A stretch of 64,000 nucleotides of DNA from Megamerina dolium. Lineage: Eukaryota > Arthropoda > Insecta > Diptera > Megamerinidae. The stretch covers positions 34,096,055 to 34,160,054 of the forward strand of contig OY978529.1 of the NCBI GenBank assembly GCA_963854835.1, read 5' to 3'. A program made the translations under genes and the position numbers. Of the stretch, positions 47,278-59,337 are shown one piece after another. The notes beneath the pieces are model-generated. The model made no database searches, had not been told where the DNA came from, and saw only the letters and a program-made list of their open reading frames with translations. Position 1 is the first letter of the stretch. Each line of letters begins with the position of its first letter.

Positions 47278-49475
47278 CATAGAAGAATTACGAAATAATA
47301 ATATTTTGACATACGTATAACTGAAATGTCATTGTGCCGAAAAGGCAAGAATTCGCGCAAATAGTTAGCCTTATTAATTTAATCATGATATTTATTCACC
47401 CACTCACTCACTCGCGCTCTCCTTCTCTCATACTCTCTATATAGTTATAACGTGCTCTTGCTTAAATGCATACTTGTTCGATAAAACTACATCAGTCCAA
47501 CATAAAAATTCACGCACACTCTTACGTACAAGATTATATGAACGTATAACATATATGTAGATGTGTTTTGTTGTTGTTTTTGCTCTTATTACAGGTTTTA
47601 TGCTGTTGTCGTCGTCGTCGTCGCCACAACAGCGGTATGGTGGTGTTATGTTGGTGGTGTACGTGCAAGGACGCACATTGCCCAGACAACCGTTGTGAAG
47701 AATATCATTCAATGGCTACGACGACAGCGGATGCATTCAATTGTGTGAATACAATGAAGCAGAAAAAAAAAATTATGAGACAAAATATCAAAATAAATTC
47801 AAATTTTTAAATTTATATATGGCTAATGCTATCTATAAGTGTATGGAAATATGCATAAACATGCTATTTTTGTTCAATTTACTAAAATTTAATTTTTTTA
47901 GCCGGCTTGAGTCGCAAAAAATGGCACCTGTGGCTTGGTTGCCTCACCCACGACAAATGATTTTCCATATTTATACTCACTACATATTTGCATATATTTA
48001 ATATGTGCGCATTTAAAAACAACACGAACAAAAATGGATGTGTGTATCAGAGTCGTAATATGTAGTTAGTTAAGTAGCCACGACGTTCATTTTATTCCAC
48101 ACCTTTCACCAGCACTCACTCGACTATTTATTTGCTCATTGTTTGTTTGATTAACAACATCTCTCCACATCAACTAGTCAACTACAATAGGTATTTATGT
48201 TAAACAAACAAACACGATTGTATAACAATAGAAAATTACATAGAATTTTATGACTTTTCTGAAAAGTAAAAAATTTGTACATTTTTTTGCATATCAAGTG
48301 CGTATCATCTACATACGACGAATATCATACTCGTAGTGTTTTTGCTGTATTCAAATTTTGCGACATTGTACGATATGTGACGAGTACGTGTTCGTTCATT
48401 TACCACCGAGTACACATTTACTCGCAATTTATTAGTCTATTTTTAGCAAAAAGGGGCACATACCTACATATTTCAATGAGAAGAATAATAATAACAAAAA
48501 ACAATATTCGTGCTACGTAAAATGAAAAACAAAACAAAAACAACAATCTGTATGCGAGTGTGTTTATACATACAAGAGTGAGTAGAAGAGGAGAACAGCA
48601 TCATTTGCCATCATCGATTAACCCATTTCGTAGCAATATATTTTTTCCATGCCATTTTGATTAAAATTTTAATTGAATTACTAGAGCAGAATAAGTAGGC
48701 ATAATATAAAATAATAAAATATGTATAAACTAATACCATGTTCACGCTATCGTAATTTACGGCTCATTCTTGATAAATGTATGTATATGTATAAATCATG
48801 TCCAAATTAAGTATCTTCGCTATAGAAAATGAAATGTCAATGAAATTACCTATAAATTAAGTAATTTATTACATCATAAATTACCATCCAAATTAAGATG
48901 CAATCGGTGTCAACACTGATTTTTTCGATAAAAAAATATCGATGAAATGGCATCATAATGTGTCATTCGGAGCACAAGGTGTCATTTGATGTGCAATGTG
49001 GTGTCATTTGGAGTGCAAGAAATGGAACAACAACTTGTAAAAAAAAGGAACTTGTGGGGAAGGGTCTCTTAATTCAAATTTGAAAATCGAAAATTAATCA
49101 ATTAAGAAGTGCCCTGAAAAATGTACATATTATTGAGGAGATCGCAGTGGAACTACAACAGCAAATTGTGTCGTATACGGAAAGTAAAATAATTTCTTGT
49201 TTCTTGACTAAGTTTCAGTTACTGACAAAAATCTCGAGAATTATTGGTCAGAATCGTATCATTTGTACTTGATTCGAAGGATATGTTTTTCTTTTCTCCG
49301 AAAATTTACGAAGATGCGTCTGGTGCAAAATGTGGAAGCATTTAGTGAAGTTGTCAAATTTGAAATTTATCGGAAGCTCGTTCGAATATACTAAAGACGT
49401 GATTAAACTATGCATACAATGTAGGAAATGGGTTAAAATATGTGCGAATAAGAGAAGACTTGATAAAAAAACATA
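47278..49475. other. No gene supported
   Basis: (TCG)n at about 47597-47611. A T-rich tract and AG at about 47580 precede a short Cys-rich frame, but no donor or family pattern supports an exon. 48950-49010 has a short repeat of 'GTGTCATTTGGAGTGCAA'. Confidence 0.45.
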
Positions 49476-49477
49476 TA

Positions 49478-51128
49478 CAGTGGCTCACAGCTTATTTCGT
49501 ACAGTGTATATATTTTTATGTAAATGGCTGTAACATCGAAACTAAAAAACTTATCGATAAGTTTTGAATGTAGATGTCTGTGTATGTGTTTAGTAAACCT
49601 AATAAGAAAACGGGGAACCCCAAAAATTGTTCTTTTTGTCATGCAAGAGAGAAAAACTATTGATCAGCTGATTTTCAGCTCACATCTTATTTCGTACACA
49701 AACTTCAATGTAAGTAAGTTTCATTCTGCCGCGCAGTTACAAAGTTTTATTGAATTGTATGAGTTTTTGGACCTTTTTAACTATTATAACAATTTTTATT
49801 ATTATTATTTTAAATAGTTAAAGTGCTGTAAATTAAACATTTAGCGTTATGGGTCGTCGTACAACGATGGAACAGCGTAAACTGGTAATTAACCATTTTA
49901 GGAAAGGTCAGAGTGTGCGAAAAATTGCTGAAATGACAAATTTAAGTGCCTCAACTGTCCAATACATCATTCAACGCTTCGTTCGCGAAAATCGGTTGGA
50001 GAACAAGGGCAGAGAAGCACCTAATAAGATTTTCAACGCTTCAGACGAGCGTTATATTGTACGAAAAATTAAGAAAAATCCAAAGTTATCCGCTCCGAAG
50101 TTGGCTTCAGAGGTTCAGCGTGAAATAGGAAAATCATCCAGTGCTGAAACTGTCCGACGTGTGCTGCGCAATCATGACTTGAACGGTCGAGTAGCCCGAA
50201 AGAAACCATTCATTTCAAAAATGAATATACAACGCCGACTTGACTACGCCAAAGAGCATATTATTAAGACTCCTGCGTTCTGGAATACCGTTATTTTCGC
50301 GGATGAGTCTAAGTTTAATATTTTTGGCTCGGACGGAATGTCATATGTTTGGCGTAAAGCGAATACCGAGCTAAACAAGGAGAACCTTAAGCCCACAGTG
50401 AAGCATGGTGGCGGTAGCGTGATGGTTTGGGCCTGTATGTCAGCAGCCGGAGTAGTTGAATTGGTTTTTATTGAGGGAACAATGGACAAAATGAAGTACC
50501 TCGAGATTCTGAAAAACAATTTACTTCAAAGTGCAGACAAACTGGGTTTGCGGGAAGAATTTCGGTACTACCAAGATAATGACCCAAAACATAAATCTGG
50601 GATTTGCAATCTTGGCTTATTTGGAACTGCCCACACTTGATGTCTCCACCACCACAGTCATCTGACATGAATGTGATTGAAAATCTTTGGTCTATTTTGG
50701 ACAATAAAATAAGAACACACAAGATTTCTAATAAGCAAGACCTAAAGAAGGTACTAATGGAGGAATGGAAAAAAATCACACCAGACATCACTCAAAAATT
50801 GGTGGATTCAATGCCAAATAGACTCCAGGCTGTCATTAACGCTAAGGGATGTCATACTAAATATTAAAATCAACTTACTTTGTTTTTAGTTTGAACTTAA
50901 AGAGACTGTACGAAATAAGCTGTGACATGAATTTTCCTATTTTTTTCTTATTTTATTTTTTTATAGTGTCAAACACTAAAATTTTGAAAAAGTAAATTTT
51001 GGAAAATAAAAAACAAACCTTCCTTTCAAAAATGGCATTTATATTTTGTTCAAATTTTTGCTATATTAGGAATTACGACTGCAGCAATTTTTAAACTGTC
51101 ACTGTACGAAATAAGCTGGGAGCCACTG
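49478..51128 (+). mobile_element. Tc1-like transposon with IR/DR termini, nearly complete
   Basis: Outer ends CAGTGGCTCACAGCTTATTT (from 49478) and its inverse (to 51128) flank the 1,651-bp element, with TA on both sides. A second copy of the CTTATTTCGTACA site lies about 200 bp inside each end (49676-49698 and 50907-50926), so each arm of about 223 bp has two transposase-site-like direct repeats. This is the IR/DR arrangement known from Tc1-family elements such as Minos and Sleeping Beauty. It encodes one frameshifted transposase. Confidence 0.92.
49849..50867 (+). pseudogene. Tc1-family transposase, one frameshift
   Basis: Cut-and-paste transposase of the parent element. Residues 1-60 form the first helix-turn-helix (RKLVINHFRKGQSVRKIAEM), followed by the second DNA-binding half with a GRVARKK basic stretch. 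The catalytic core shows VIFADESKFN (first Asp), YYQDNDPKHKS (second Asp) and SSDMNVIENLW (final Glu), the DD34E pattern. After PKHKS the frame shifts near 50600; the C-terminus continues in another frame to 50867 (GCHTKY end). Only this lesion is evident, so the copy is young but inactive as read. Confidence 0.88.
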
Positions 51129-51130
51129 TA

Positions 51131-52429
51131 TGTATATTGTATGTTGTTTTTACTGCACATGAATCAACTAATTTAAAACTTTTTTAACACATTTTATTTC
51201 TTTTTTTTACTCTATTTTGATTGTTATAATTGCTAATTGACAGACATCACACATCATGTTGCCAATGATGAATTATGGTTAAATATGACTAAAATGTATT
51301 TACAACCTAATAAAAAATAATAAAAAAAAGGAAAATAAAATGCATTTATAAAATATGTGATAAAAAATAAGATTTATACAATATGAAGTCATAATTCTGA
51401 TTGAACAAATCTTTACTGCGTAATAAATAAAAACAATGCATGAGTAGTACATACATTGCGCCTTTTTCATTCAATTCAATTCATAATATCGTTCATATCG
51501 TTCCAAAAAACAATAATAAAAACAAAAACTAATTATAATAATAATAGCCTCAAGATACACACACACCAGATCTTTTCCCTACCCACTTCATGTTGAAAAT
51601 GTGTATGGCCCTGCTGGAATTTAGTCAATTGGTAACTAATAAATTCACTAATTACAAAGTAACATTGGTACAATAATTTATTCATATTAGACTAATTTTT
51701 AAAGCGCAAATTATTGCGGCAAAAAAAAAATTATTATATGAATTTTGAAGTATATTGGTATTACTTGAACATGAGTTGGGAGCGGTGAGATACAATTTTA
51801 TTTTTTTAATTGTCAATTTTATAAACAGAGAGAAAGTATATTTAGGAAAAATATTGGGAAGCAAAAATGATTAGGGGTCGTTCATATATCAATCTCTGTA
51901 GGAAGGTCCTGAGAGTGATGAGAGACAATTTTATAAAAAAAAAATGTCGATTATGTAGGGGAACCTCTTTAAGGCGTGAATGAACAAAAATGTTGGAGTA
52001 AAAATTTGGTATTTATCCATAGATTTTCATCAGCCACACTTCTTTTTTCTTCGTGAAACAACGAGGTCTATGTAAATATATTTTGATTTTTACGTTTTAG
52101 ATTGTCAATGAGCACTTTAGAAAAATTCCCACATAATATTGTATCTCGAAAACCCAAAAACAGAAAATTTTCAAAACGCGATTTTTTAAAGTTAGGCTAG
52201 AATGTTGAGTTTTTATTTATGGAGTTGTGTTATAACGATTAGGAATTATTACTCAAACCACATAAAAGTTCATATTTCATATATTCGTAAATTCATGGAT
52301 GGTATTTTTGAAAATTTTTTATTTGTGAACAAATTTCTGCAGTTCATGAATATACCATATTAATCCATGCGGCACAATGTTGTTTCAAACGATTTCAGCT
52401 TGGAAATTTTAATATCAAAAAACAATATC
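51131..52429. other. No gene seen
   Basis: AT-rich. 51890-51990 holds a worn unit of the second tandem family in minus orientation. Confidence 0.5.
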
Positions 52430-53030
52430 AAATATATGAAAAAGCAAATGCAACAACTTAGAATATCGCAGAGAAGCTAAACATTGCTCAGAAAAAGGGT
52501 TTAAATCATTTGGATGAGAAACATTTACTCGACCACATTTGCGAATGCTGCTGGGACTAGAATGGCATCATTTATTACAGCTCGAAAACAGGTAACTCTT
52601 CAAACAAGTCACTGTGCAGCAAAACCGGTCATGGAAAAGGCGATTGGGAGCGCCAGAGAAAATTGCAAATTCCTGCTGCTACAGCCTGTCCAAAAGATCT
52701 ATTCGGAGCTATGCTGCTTAAACTGAGCTAAGTAATCAAGCGAATTTGACAAAAATTTCCGAGATCTCCTGGTATTGGCGTTTCAACAGGGCAACACAAT
52801 GTCACTCATATCTTGGAAGAGGTCATAGAAGATGCGATTGTAAGCACCAGAAATAATTGCAAAGCCAGTATTGACGAAGAAGAAGGTAGTAATTTATTAG
52901 GAGCTGCCACAGCCTGGCAAAACAATCGATTTGTAGCACCATTGTGAGCAAATAATCAGATCGAGCGAAGTAATCAAGCAAAAGCGACCAAAATTGACGA
53001 AGTCTCCACGTTTTAGCATTGTTCCCAACC
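52430..53030 (+). repeat. Diverged direct duplication, about 240 bp offset
   Basis: GGCGATTGGGAGCGCCAGAG (near 52640) matches GCGATTGTAAGCACCAGAAA (near 52833). CTAAGTAATCAAGCGAATTT (near 52729) matches CGAAGTAATCAAGCAAAAGC (near 52966). Composition is more balanced than the flanks, so this may be part of an unrecognised mobile element; 53031-53200 continues in the same style. Confidence 0.55.
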
Positions 53031-53828
53031 AATTTGGTCCATCCACCATACAGGTTTGGTATTCCTTCACCTTCACGCTATCATATACTCCGATGGCTTT
53101 ACAACTCCTATTTCTCAGTGTTGTTCGCCTAGTAACCATAAAAGTGTTACTAAGATGGAATCATGTCTCTATCCGTATGGAAGGCCATTATTTTGGTTGA
53201 TTTTGTTTATTTTATTTATTTTATTCAAACCTCTAATTGATTATTCCGCCCCATAACAATACAAGATATATGGGACCAGTCTATTTGGACAGCATACGTA
53301 ACCAGTTGCAGCATTTAACCGCAACGGTTTGATTCGCAATACACGAAACGATTGTTTGTGTGTGTATATGTGTTGGTTTGTTTTGTTGTTTGTATTTTTA
53401 TGTGTTTGTTTATTTATATAGCATTGTCAACAAGCGTTGCCGTTGTCGTCTTACCTACTTACTACAGCTCATATTAAAATTTTCCTACACTATAATCCTT
53501 GACTGGCTCTGTTTGATAGGTACGACGACGACGAGTACCTATGAGTGCTTCCACTCACTCATTTGTTTATTTGCAAGGTACTGTAAGGTCATTTTTATGT
53601 ATACAACGTACACAAACATTATGATTTTCTTTTGATTACCTAGCATTTAATTTCCGGTTGTTGAGTACAAGTATTTCTATGATTTAATGCATGAAGGCGC
53701 TACAACATTGTGAGGTAGGAGAAAGGGGGTACATGAGAGGGGCGTATGAGTATATGAAAATAAATATTTGCGCTATGCTCTGCCATGTAACCAACACCCA
53801 TTTTGCTTAGTACATAGTAGTTGCTTAC
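53031..53828. other. No gene supported
   Basis: Short frames on both strands at 53031-53200; T-rich beyond. Confidence 0.45.
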
Positions 53829-53982
53829 CTTGTACTTTGCTATACGGGTCCTTAGAACATATGGTAGCATTACGCTCTAATGTACCATAAGGAAATTGTT
53901 CAAAGTCTCGATAATTTGAACGACGCACTGAACTGCCATATGTCATTGCTACATCACCAAAGTAGACGCCCCAGAGATCCAT
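53829..53982 (-). CDS. Candidate start-codon exon of a nested minus-strand gene
   Basis: On the minus strand an ATG with good context (A at -3) opens 51 codons plus 1 nt, then a consensus donor G|GTAAGC. The peptide starts MDLWGVYFGDVAMTYGSSVR, continues with RRSNYRDFEQFPYGTLERNA and ends KDPYSKVQ. Composition is protein-like, not low complexity, in contrast to the surrounding T-rich DNA. No signal peptide or domain is recognised. The phase-1 donor fits both terminal exons at 42236-42468 and 29279-29472 (introns of 11.4 and 24.4 kb), giving products of about 127 or 114 residues if there are no internal exons. The gene would lie wholly inside the presumed Klp38B intron on the opposite strand. 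Confidence 0.6.
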
Positions 53983-55229
53983 ATTTGTATATTTGTGTGT
54001 GTATTTTTTTGAGCTTTTATAATTGCTTGCTGCTGCTATTGATTGTGGTCAGTAATGTTGTAGTTTGATGCGCCAAAAACTGCTTTTTTGTTTCGAGTTG
54101 TTGGTTTGCATTTATTTAGGACACTGTGTCCTTGTTATTGTACATTGGTGTGATGAGGCTATAGACAATATTCGCCGTGTACATTTAGCAAGTGTGTATT
54201 AGTTCGTTGATTGTTTTTTAGTTAAAGCGAGCGATATTGACGCCGTTGTCAATTTATTGATATACTCGTAGTTAATATGCCGCCCTTTTTCCTATTCTTC
54301 TTCTTGTTGTATTTGGTCTTCTTTACTTTACTGTACTACTCGTTGTTTGAATAGTTTTTTTTTTTAGTTGAGCATTCGTTAACCACCGCCTTGTTATTAT
54401 ACGTTCATTGACTTTTGCTAGATTCGCTCATTTATCATAAAATTTTGGTTGACTTTTTCATTTTTTCTTTTGCAAATTATTTACAAATTTTCTTTTGTCT
54501 TGCCTTTCTCATATGTTGGTACCTAAGTTTATTGTTTCTTGTTTATTACTCACACACACATTTAATGTCTTCATATATTTATACACTTGTGAATAGTAAA
54601 AATTCACATGCATTGTTTCATTTAGTCGCACAATGTCTTGTTTTTAATTTTATTTTCACTTTTTGTCGCTATTGCCGTATATGTATTCAAGAAATATACA
54701 TAGATGATAATTTCACTCAACACGTTTTCGTATTTTTATTGCATTCGAATTGCGTTTGTAGAACTCTGCATGCTTCAATGTCTCAAATGAAACTGAATCA
54801 ACGCATAGAAATGCCTACAGTTGTTTCTCATAATTTTTTTCGACGTTAACGTTGACGTTGACGTTGAGGTAGTTTGATTTTATTATTACTTGAATTCGTG
54901 TGTTGCCAGATGATTAGAAATTTGTCGATAATAAAATGTCCCCTAAATTGTATATTTTATAAAACATACATATATTCATTTCAGATATGATATCATTTCA
55001 GTAAATATGTCAGGTCAAGTAAAAAGGAATGCAGTCTTTTTAAGATTTATTTTATTTTTATTACTTTCGATAAAGGAAATTATTCAAAGTACCTTTAGCC
55101 ATTTTTCGAGTAGAGCCATTATTCCATCTTCTTTTAGTGCGCTTTGCCAAAATGGATTGGTAGGTAACGTAACGTTGGAATCTGTAGAAATTCGATTTTC
55201 AACGGAACGTCTGCCAAGAAATTAGAGTC
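53983..55229. other. Presumed 5' flank of the nested gene; no other gene
   Basis: Would hold the 5' UTR and promoter of the minus-strand exon above. A GTTGAC hexamer repeats at about 54846-54867. Long plus-strand frames here (54415-54849 and 55007-55225) are T-rich or unsupported and I do not call them. Confidence 0.45.
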
Positions 55230-55279
55230 ATTCTCTTTTCTCTGAAGTGCATGACCCAGTAGTTAAAGCAACTAGTGCG

Positions 55280-56518
55280 ATGACTAATAAAGAACCAGTT
55301 GCTGTTCAAACTGGTATTGATCGCTACATTACTGTAGTAAAGCGAAAAAGAATTCCGCAAAATTCAAAACAAATGAATTCAACAAAAATTCAAAAGCAGA
55401 ACACTGTCCCTATTAGTTCGGAAAATAGATACGCTCTGCTTTCAGGTGATGAAAGTGACGAAAATATTATCTCCAAGAAAAATTTCAAACCCCCACCCAT
55501 TTTCTTAAGAGAACGCAACTCAGATAAGTTGATTTCTAGAATTACAAGTCTTATAGGACCAAAGAATTTCCATGTTGTTCCTATTCGCAAAGGCCAAATT
55601 GAGGAAACAAAAGTGCAAATCTACAGCGAAACTCATTATCGCAAAGTAATAGCGGAATTTGATGCTGTAAAAAAGAATTACTACACATATCAGCTAAAAA
55701 GTAGTAAGGGCTTAATCGTTGTACTCAAAGGCGTCGAACCCAACGTTGATATTAACGAAATCAAACTTGCCCTTCAGGAAGAAGGGTTTCAAGCCAAAAC
55801 AGTATTCAACATTCTCAACAAGAGCAATATACCTCAACCGTTATATCGTATTGAGCTTCAGCCTGAAACAAAACCCCTAAAAAAAGGTGAGGTACACCCC
55901 ATATATAAAATTCGATATTTATTGCATCGCAAAATCACAATCGAAGAACCCCATAAGAGAACTGGACCTCCTCAGTGCAGCAACTGCCAAGAATATGGAC
56001 ATACTAAGACATATTGTACCCTGCCAGCTGTTTGTGTGATTTGTGGAGATCTCCATAAATCAAACATATGCCCAAAATCTAAAGGCGATGCTAGCATGAA
56101 AAAATGCAGCAATTGTGGAGGTAATCACACTGCAAATTATAGAGGTTGCCCAGTATATGCAACCCTAAAGCTAAATTTCTCCGCTAACAATCAACCTCTA
56201 AAACCAGTTGAGCAAACTCAGATAGCCAACTCAAGTAAGAGACAAAATATTGATGCAACACAATTCTTCTCTGCAATCCCAAACAAGAATCAAACCAATT
56301 CATACGCTAGCGTGTTAAAACAAAACCTACACCAACAAAGCAACGTAAATAATGAGCAGAAACACTCACTGCCAACCCAACAGCCAAGTACCCTTGAACA
56401 TTTGCTTCAAACATTAATTCAGAATATGAACCAATTCATGAACTCAATGCAAACAATGATGCAAGAAATGATGAAAAATCAATTGATGTTACTCCAAACA
56501 TTGCTATCCAGACCATGA
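55280..56518 (+). CDS. Jockey-type ORF1 protein (Gag-like)
   Basis: Intact 412-residue frame from the first ATG (MTNKEPVAVQ). It would coat the element RNA and bring it to the target. Residues about 130-215 carry the pre-zinc-knuckle region typical of Jockey ORF1 (GLIVVLKGVEPNVDINEIK, then 'PLYRIEL'). Three CCHC-like knuckles follow from about residue 233: C-x2-C-x4-H-x4-C (CSNCQEYGHTKTYC), C-x2-C-x3-H-x4-C (CVICGDLHKSNIC) and C-x2-C-x3-H-x6-C. The C-terminus is Gln/Met-rich (MQTMMQEMMKNQ), possibly a coiled coil. Its stop overlaps the ORF2 start as ATGA, suggesting reinitiation for ORF2. The frame has no lesion. Confidence 0.92.
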   Translation: MTNKEPVAVQTGIDRYITVVKRKRIPQNSKQMNSTKIQKQNTVPISSENRYALLSGDESDENIISKKNFKPPPIFLRERNSDKLISRITSLIGPKNFHVVPIRKGQIEETKVQIYSETHYRKVIAEFDAVKKNYYTYQLKSSKGLIVVLKGVEPNVDINEIKLALQEEGFQAKTVFNILNKSNIPQPLYRIELQPETKPLKKGEVHPIYKIRYLLHRKITIEEPHKRTGPPQCSNCQEYGHTKTYCTLPAVCVICGDLHKSNICPKSKGDASMKKCSNCGGNHTANYRGCPVYATLKLNFSANNQPLKPVEQTQIANSSKRQNIDATQFFSAIPNKNQTNSYASVLKQNLHQQSNVNNEQKHSLPTQQPSTLEHLLQTLIQNMNQFMNSMQTMMQEMMKNQLMLLQTLLSRP

Positions 56519-59168
56519 GTTGTCTCAAGATATGCCACTGGAACGCCAACGGCTTAAGCTAGCACCGTTTGGAGCTAATTCAATTCCTTGAATCCAACCA
56601 GATCGACATAATGATGATATCTGAGACCCATTTCACTGACAAAAATTGCTACCAAATACCATATTACAAACTGTACACTACAAATCATCCGCATGGTAAG
56701 GCACGCGGTGGAACTGCCATATTGATAAAAAGCAGAATAAAACATAATGTTCTCGAAGATTTCAGTAGCGTCTACTTGCAAGCAACATCTATATGTCTGG
56801 AAGAATACATCTCTAAGCTAGTAATATCTGCGATATACTGTCCCCCAAGATATAGTATTACCGAACAGCAATAAAGAATAAAGAATTTTTCTCAACTCTT
56901 GGTAGCAAATTCCTGGTTGCTGGCGATTTCAACGCCAAACACACTCACTGGGGCTCCCGCTTAATAACTCCAAAAGGCAGAAGACTATGTTCAATCATCA
57001 CTAACCACGGCTACGATGTTATTTCAAATGGTCAACCGACATATTGGCCGACGGACAAGAGGAAAATACTCGATCTCATAGACTTTGGAGTCGCCAAAGG
57101 TTTGCATATGGAAAATATCTCCACAGCGTGTAATTATGATCTATCATCTGACCACTCACCCACGGTAATATCTATAAAATCACCAAGCCCCCAAGGCAAT
57201 TGCGTTAGAAAGAAAATAGACTGGTTAAAATTCAAGAAATATATAAATTCCCATCTTCCTCTGAGTACTGTATTAAGAAATGGGCACGATGTAGACTCAG
57301 CACTCGATAAATTCAACCAGCTACTCTCATTAGCTCTCAGCTCAGCCACCTGCACAAAGGTATGCAAGCAATCAAACTATAGCCAATACACACCAGCCGA
57401 CATTGAATTGCTAGTAAGACAGAAAAGAAGACTCCGAAGACAATGGCAAGAATTCAGATCACCGAATCTGAAAACACAGCTACACCACTGCACTCGAAAG
57501 TTAAAGCAAGCCTTGAAAAATAAAAACAACAAAGAGTTAGAAGAGCACATAGCGAAATTAACACCTGGTGAAGCGTCAGACTACTCTTTGTGGAAATCAG
57601 CAAAAAGCTCAAATCGGCCAATTCTCACTGATTCTCCCATCCGTTTGAGTGACGGAAATTGGGCTAGAAGCAACTGTGAGAAGGGTTTGGCTTTTGCAAA
57701 CCACCTAAAAAGTGTGTTTACACCCAATCCACCCTCTTCACAGTCCTCATTACCAAAATTAACTTCTCAACCTTGCTCAATAACGCTGAAAATTAAAAAA
57801 AAGGACATATTCAAAGCAATTTATAAAGATTTAAATCCAAAAAAATCACCTGGTCCAGATAATATTACCGGTAAAATGATAAAAGAGCTACCTCCGGCTT
57901 CAGTAATTCATCTCATGCACATTTTCAATGCTATCCTTCGTATTAAACACTATCCCAAATGCTGGAAAACTTCAAAAATTATTATGATAGCAAAACCAGG
58001 AAAAGACCCTACAAAAGTTGCATCGTACAGACCTATCAGCCTCCTGCCTCTACTCTCTAAAGTATTCGAAAAGCTACTTGTCATGAATATAACTCCATTT
58101 ATTAATCTCAACCAACTCATTCCTCAACATCAGTTTGGATTTAGAAAACAGCACGGCACAATAGAACAAGTCCACCGCATTGTAACTCTGATAAGGAACA
58201 CTTTTGAAGAAAAAAAGTATTGCTCAGCTGTCTTTCTTGATATCACTCAAGCTTTCGATAAAGTATGGCATGATGGCCTTATTTACAAACTCAAACTATT
58301 ACTGCCTGCAAATATCTCCTCATTGCTCAGTAGCTACCTCACGAAAAGACAATTTCTCGTACATCACAAGGATTACACAACAAATCCATTGGATATTCAC
58401 GCTGGCGTTCCTCAAGGAAGCGTTTTGGGTCCCTTACTGTATCTCTTATACACTTCAGATATGCCCAATAATAACTATACATTCATATCGACCTTTGCTG
58501 ATGATACGGCAATATTGTGCTCTCGCTCTAACCCCATAGAAGCTACTAAACTCCTGCAGACTCATGTCGATTCTCTCGAAATCTGGCTAGCAAAATGGCG
58601 TATAAAAGTCAATGAATCAAAGAGCGTACATGTAACCTTCACGCTAAGGCTAGATACATGTCCCCCACTTAAAATTAATGGCCAATCAGTTCCACAATGT
58701 TCCTCAACAAAGTACTTGGGTATTCACCTCGACAGAAGGCTGACATGGAAAAATCACATAGAGGCAAAGAAAACTCAGATCAAGCTTAAAATGAATCAGT
58801 TATGGTGGCTGTTACACAAAAGATCAAAGTTGAATCTTGAATACAAAGTGCTATTATATAAAGCAATCCTGAAACCAATCTGGACTTATGGTATTCAGTT
58901 TTGGGGCACCGCATCTCCCTCTAATATCGAAAAATTGCAGCGAATACAATCCAAGTGTCTGCGAATTATTGTAAACGCGCCTTGGTATATGAGGAACGTT
59001 AACATCCATCGAAATTTAAATGTATCCACAATTTCTGAGGAAGTTGCAATGTCCTGCAGAAGCTACATTCAAAAATTACACAATCATCCGAATCCCCTTG
59101 CTAGGCAATTGTTGCTGAGCAAGGGGCATCGTCGATTAAAAAGAAAAGACACACTGAATATGCTGTAA
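56515..59168 (+). pseudogene. Jockey-type ORF2 (endonuclease and reverse transcriptase), two lesions
   Basis: ORF2 starts at the ATG inside ATGA (56515). An in-frame TAG at 56560-56562 and a frameshift near 56872 interrupt the N-terminal endonuclease; from there one frame runs to 59168. Endonuclease motifs: ISETHF (near 56620), AGDFNAKHTHWG (near 56920) and SSDHSP (near 57147). RT motifs: KKSPGPDNI (57840), SYRPISLLP (58025), QFGFRKQHGT (58133), AVFLDITQAFDKVWH (58230), GVPQGSVLGPLL (58405) and FADD (58493-58504). The C-terminal region has no RNase H. The single stop looks like one base change. Confidence 0.92.
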
Positions 59169-59337
59169 AATTGCTACATCTCGCGACTCACCAAATTGTG
59201 ATGGAACGTAGGGGATATCACATAATTTTATTTAGTTTGTAAGATTTGAATACTTATTGTTAGTTTCTTGTATTTAAGAAAGATTCAATAAAAAAAAATA
59301 AGCTAACAAAAAAAAAAAAAAAAATTCTCTTTTCTCT

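Larger units (their letters stand above)
55230..59337 (+). mobile_element. Jockey-type non-LTR retrotransposon with 14-bp target duplication
   Basis: ATTCTCTTTTCTCT flanks both ends (55230-55243 and 59324-59337), identical. The element proper (55244-59323) has ORF1 (zinc knuckles), ORF2 (endonuclease and reverse transcriptase), AATAAA-like sequence near 59287 and a terminal poly(A) of about 16 nt. Only 36 nt precede the ORF1 ATG, so the 5' UTR is short or truncated. Two lesions break ORF2. Absence of an RNase H domain, CCHC ORF1 and poly(A) tail fit the Jockey clade. Confidence 0.92.

Noticed and set aside
47568..47810. Cys-rich frame after a good polypyrimidine tract and AG
   Set aside because: Built around a (TCG)n microsatellite and a poly(A); no donor, family match or phase partner.
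54415..54849. 144-codon plus-strand frame
   Set aside because: Phe/Leu/Cys-rich product of T-rich DNA with no domain, no good start context; lies where the minus-strand gene should have its promoter.
55007..55225. 72-codon frame just before the Jockey insertion
   Set aside because: No recognisable domain; ends before the insertion, and nothing coding continues after 59338.
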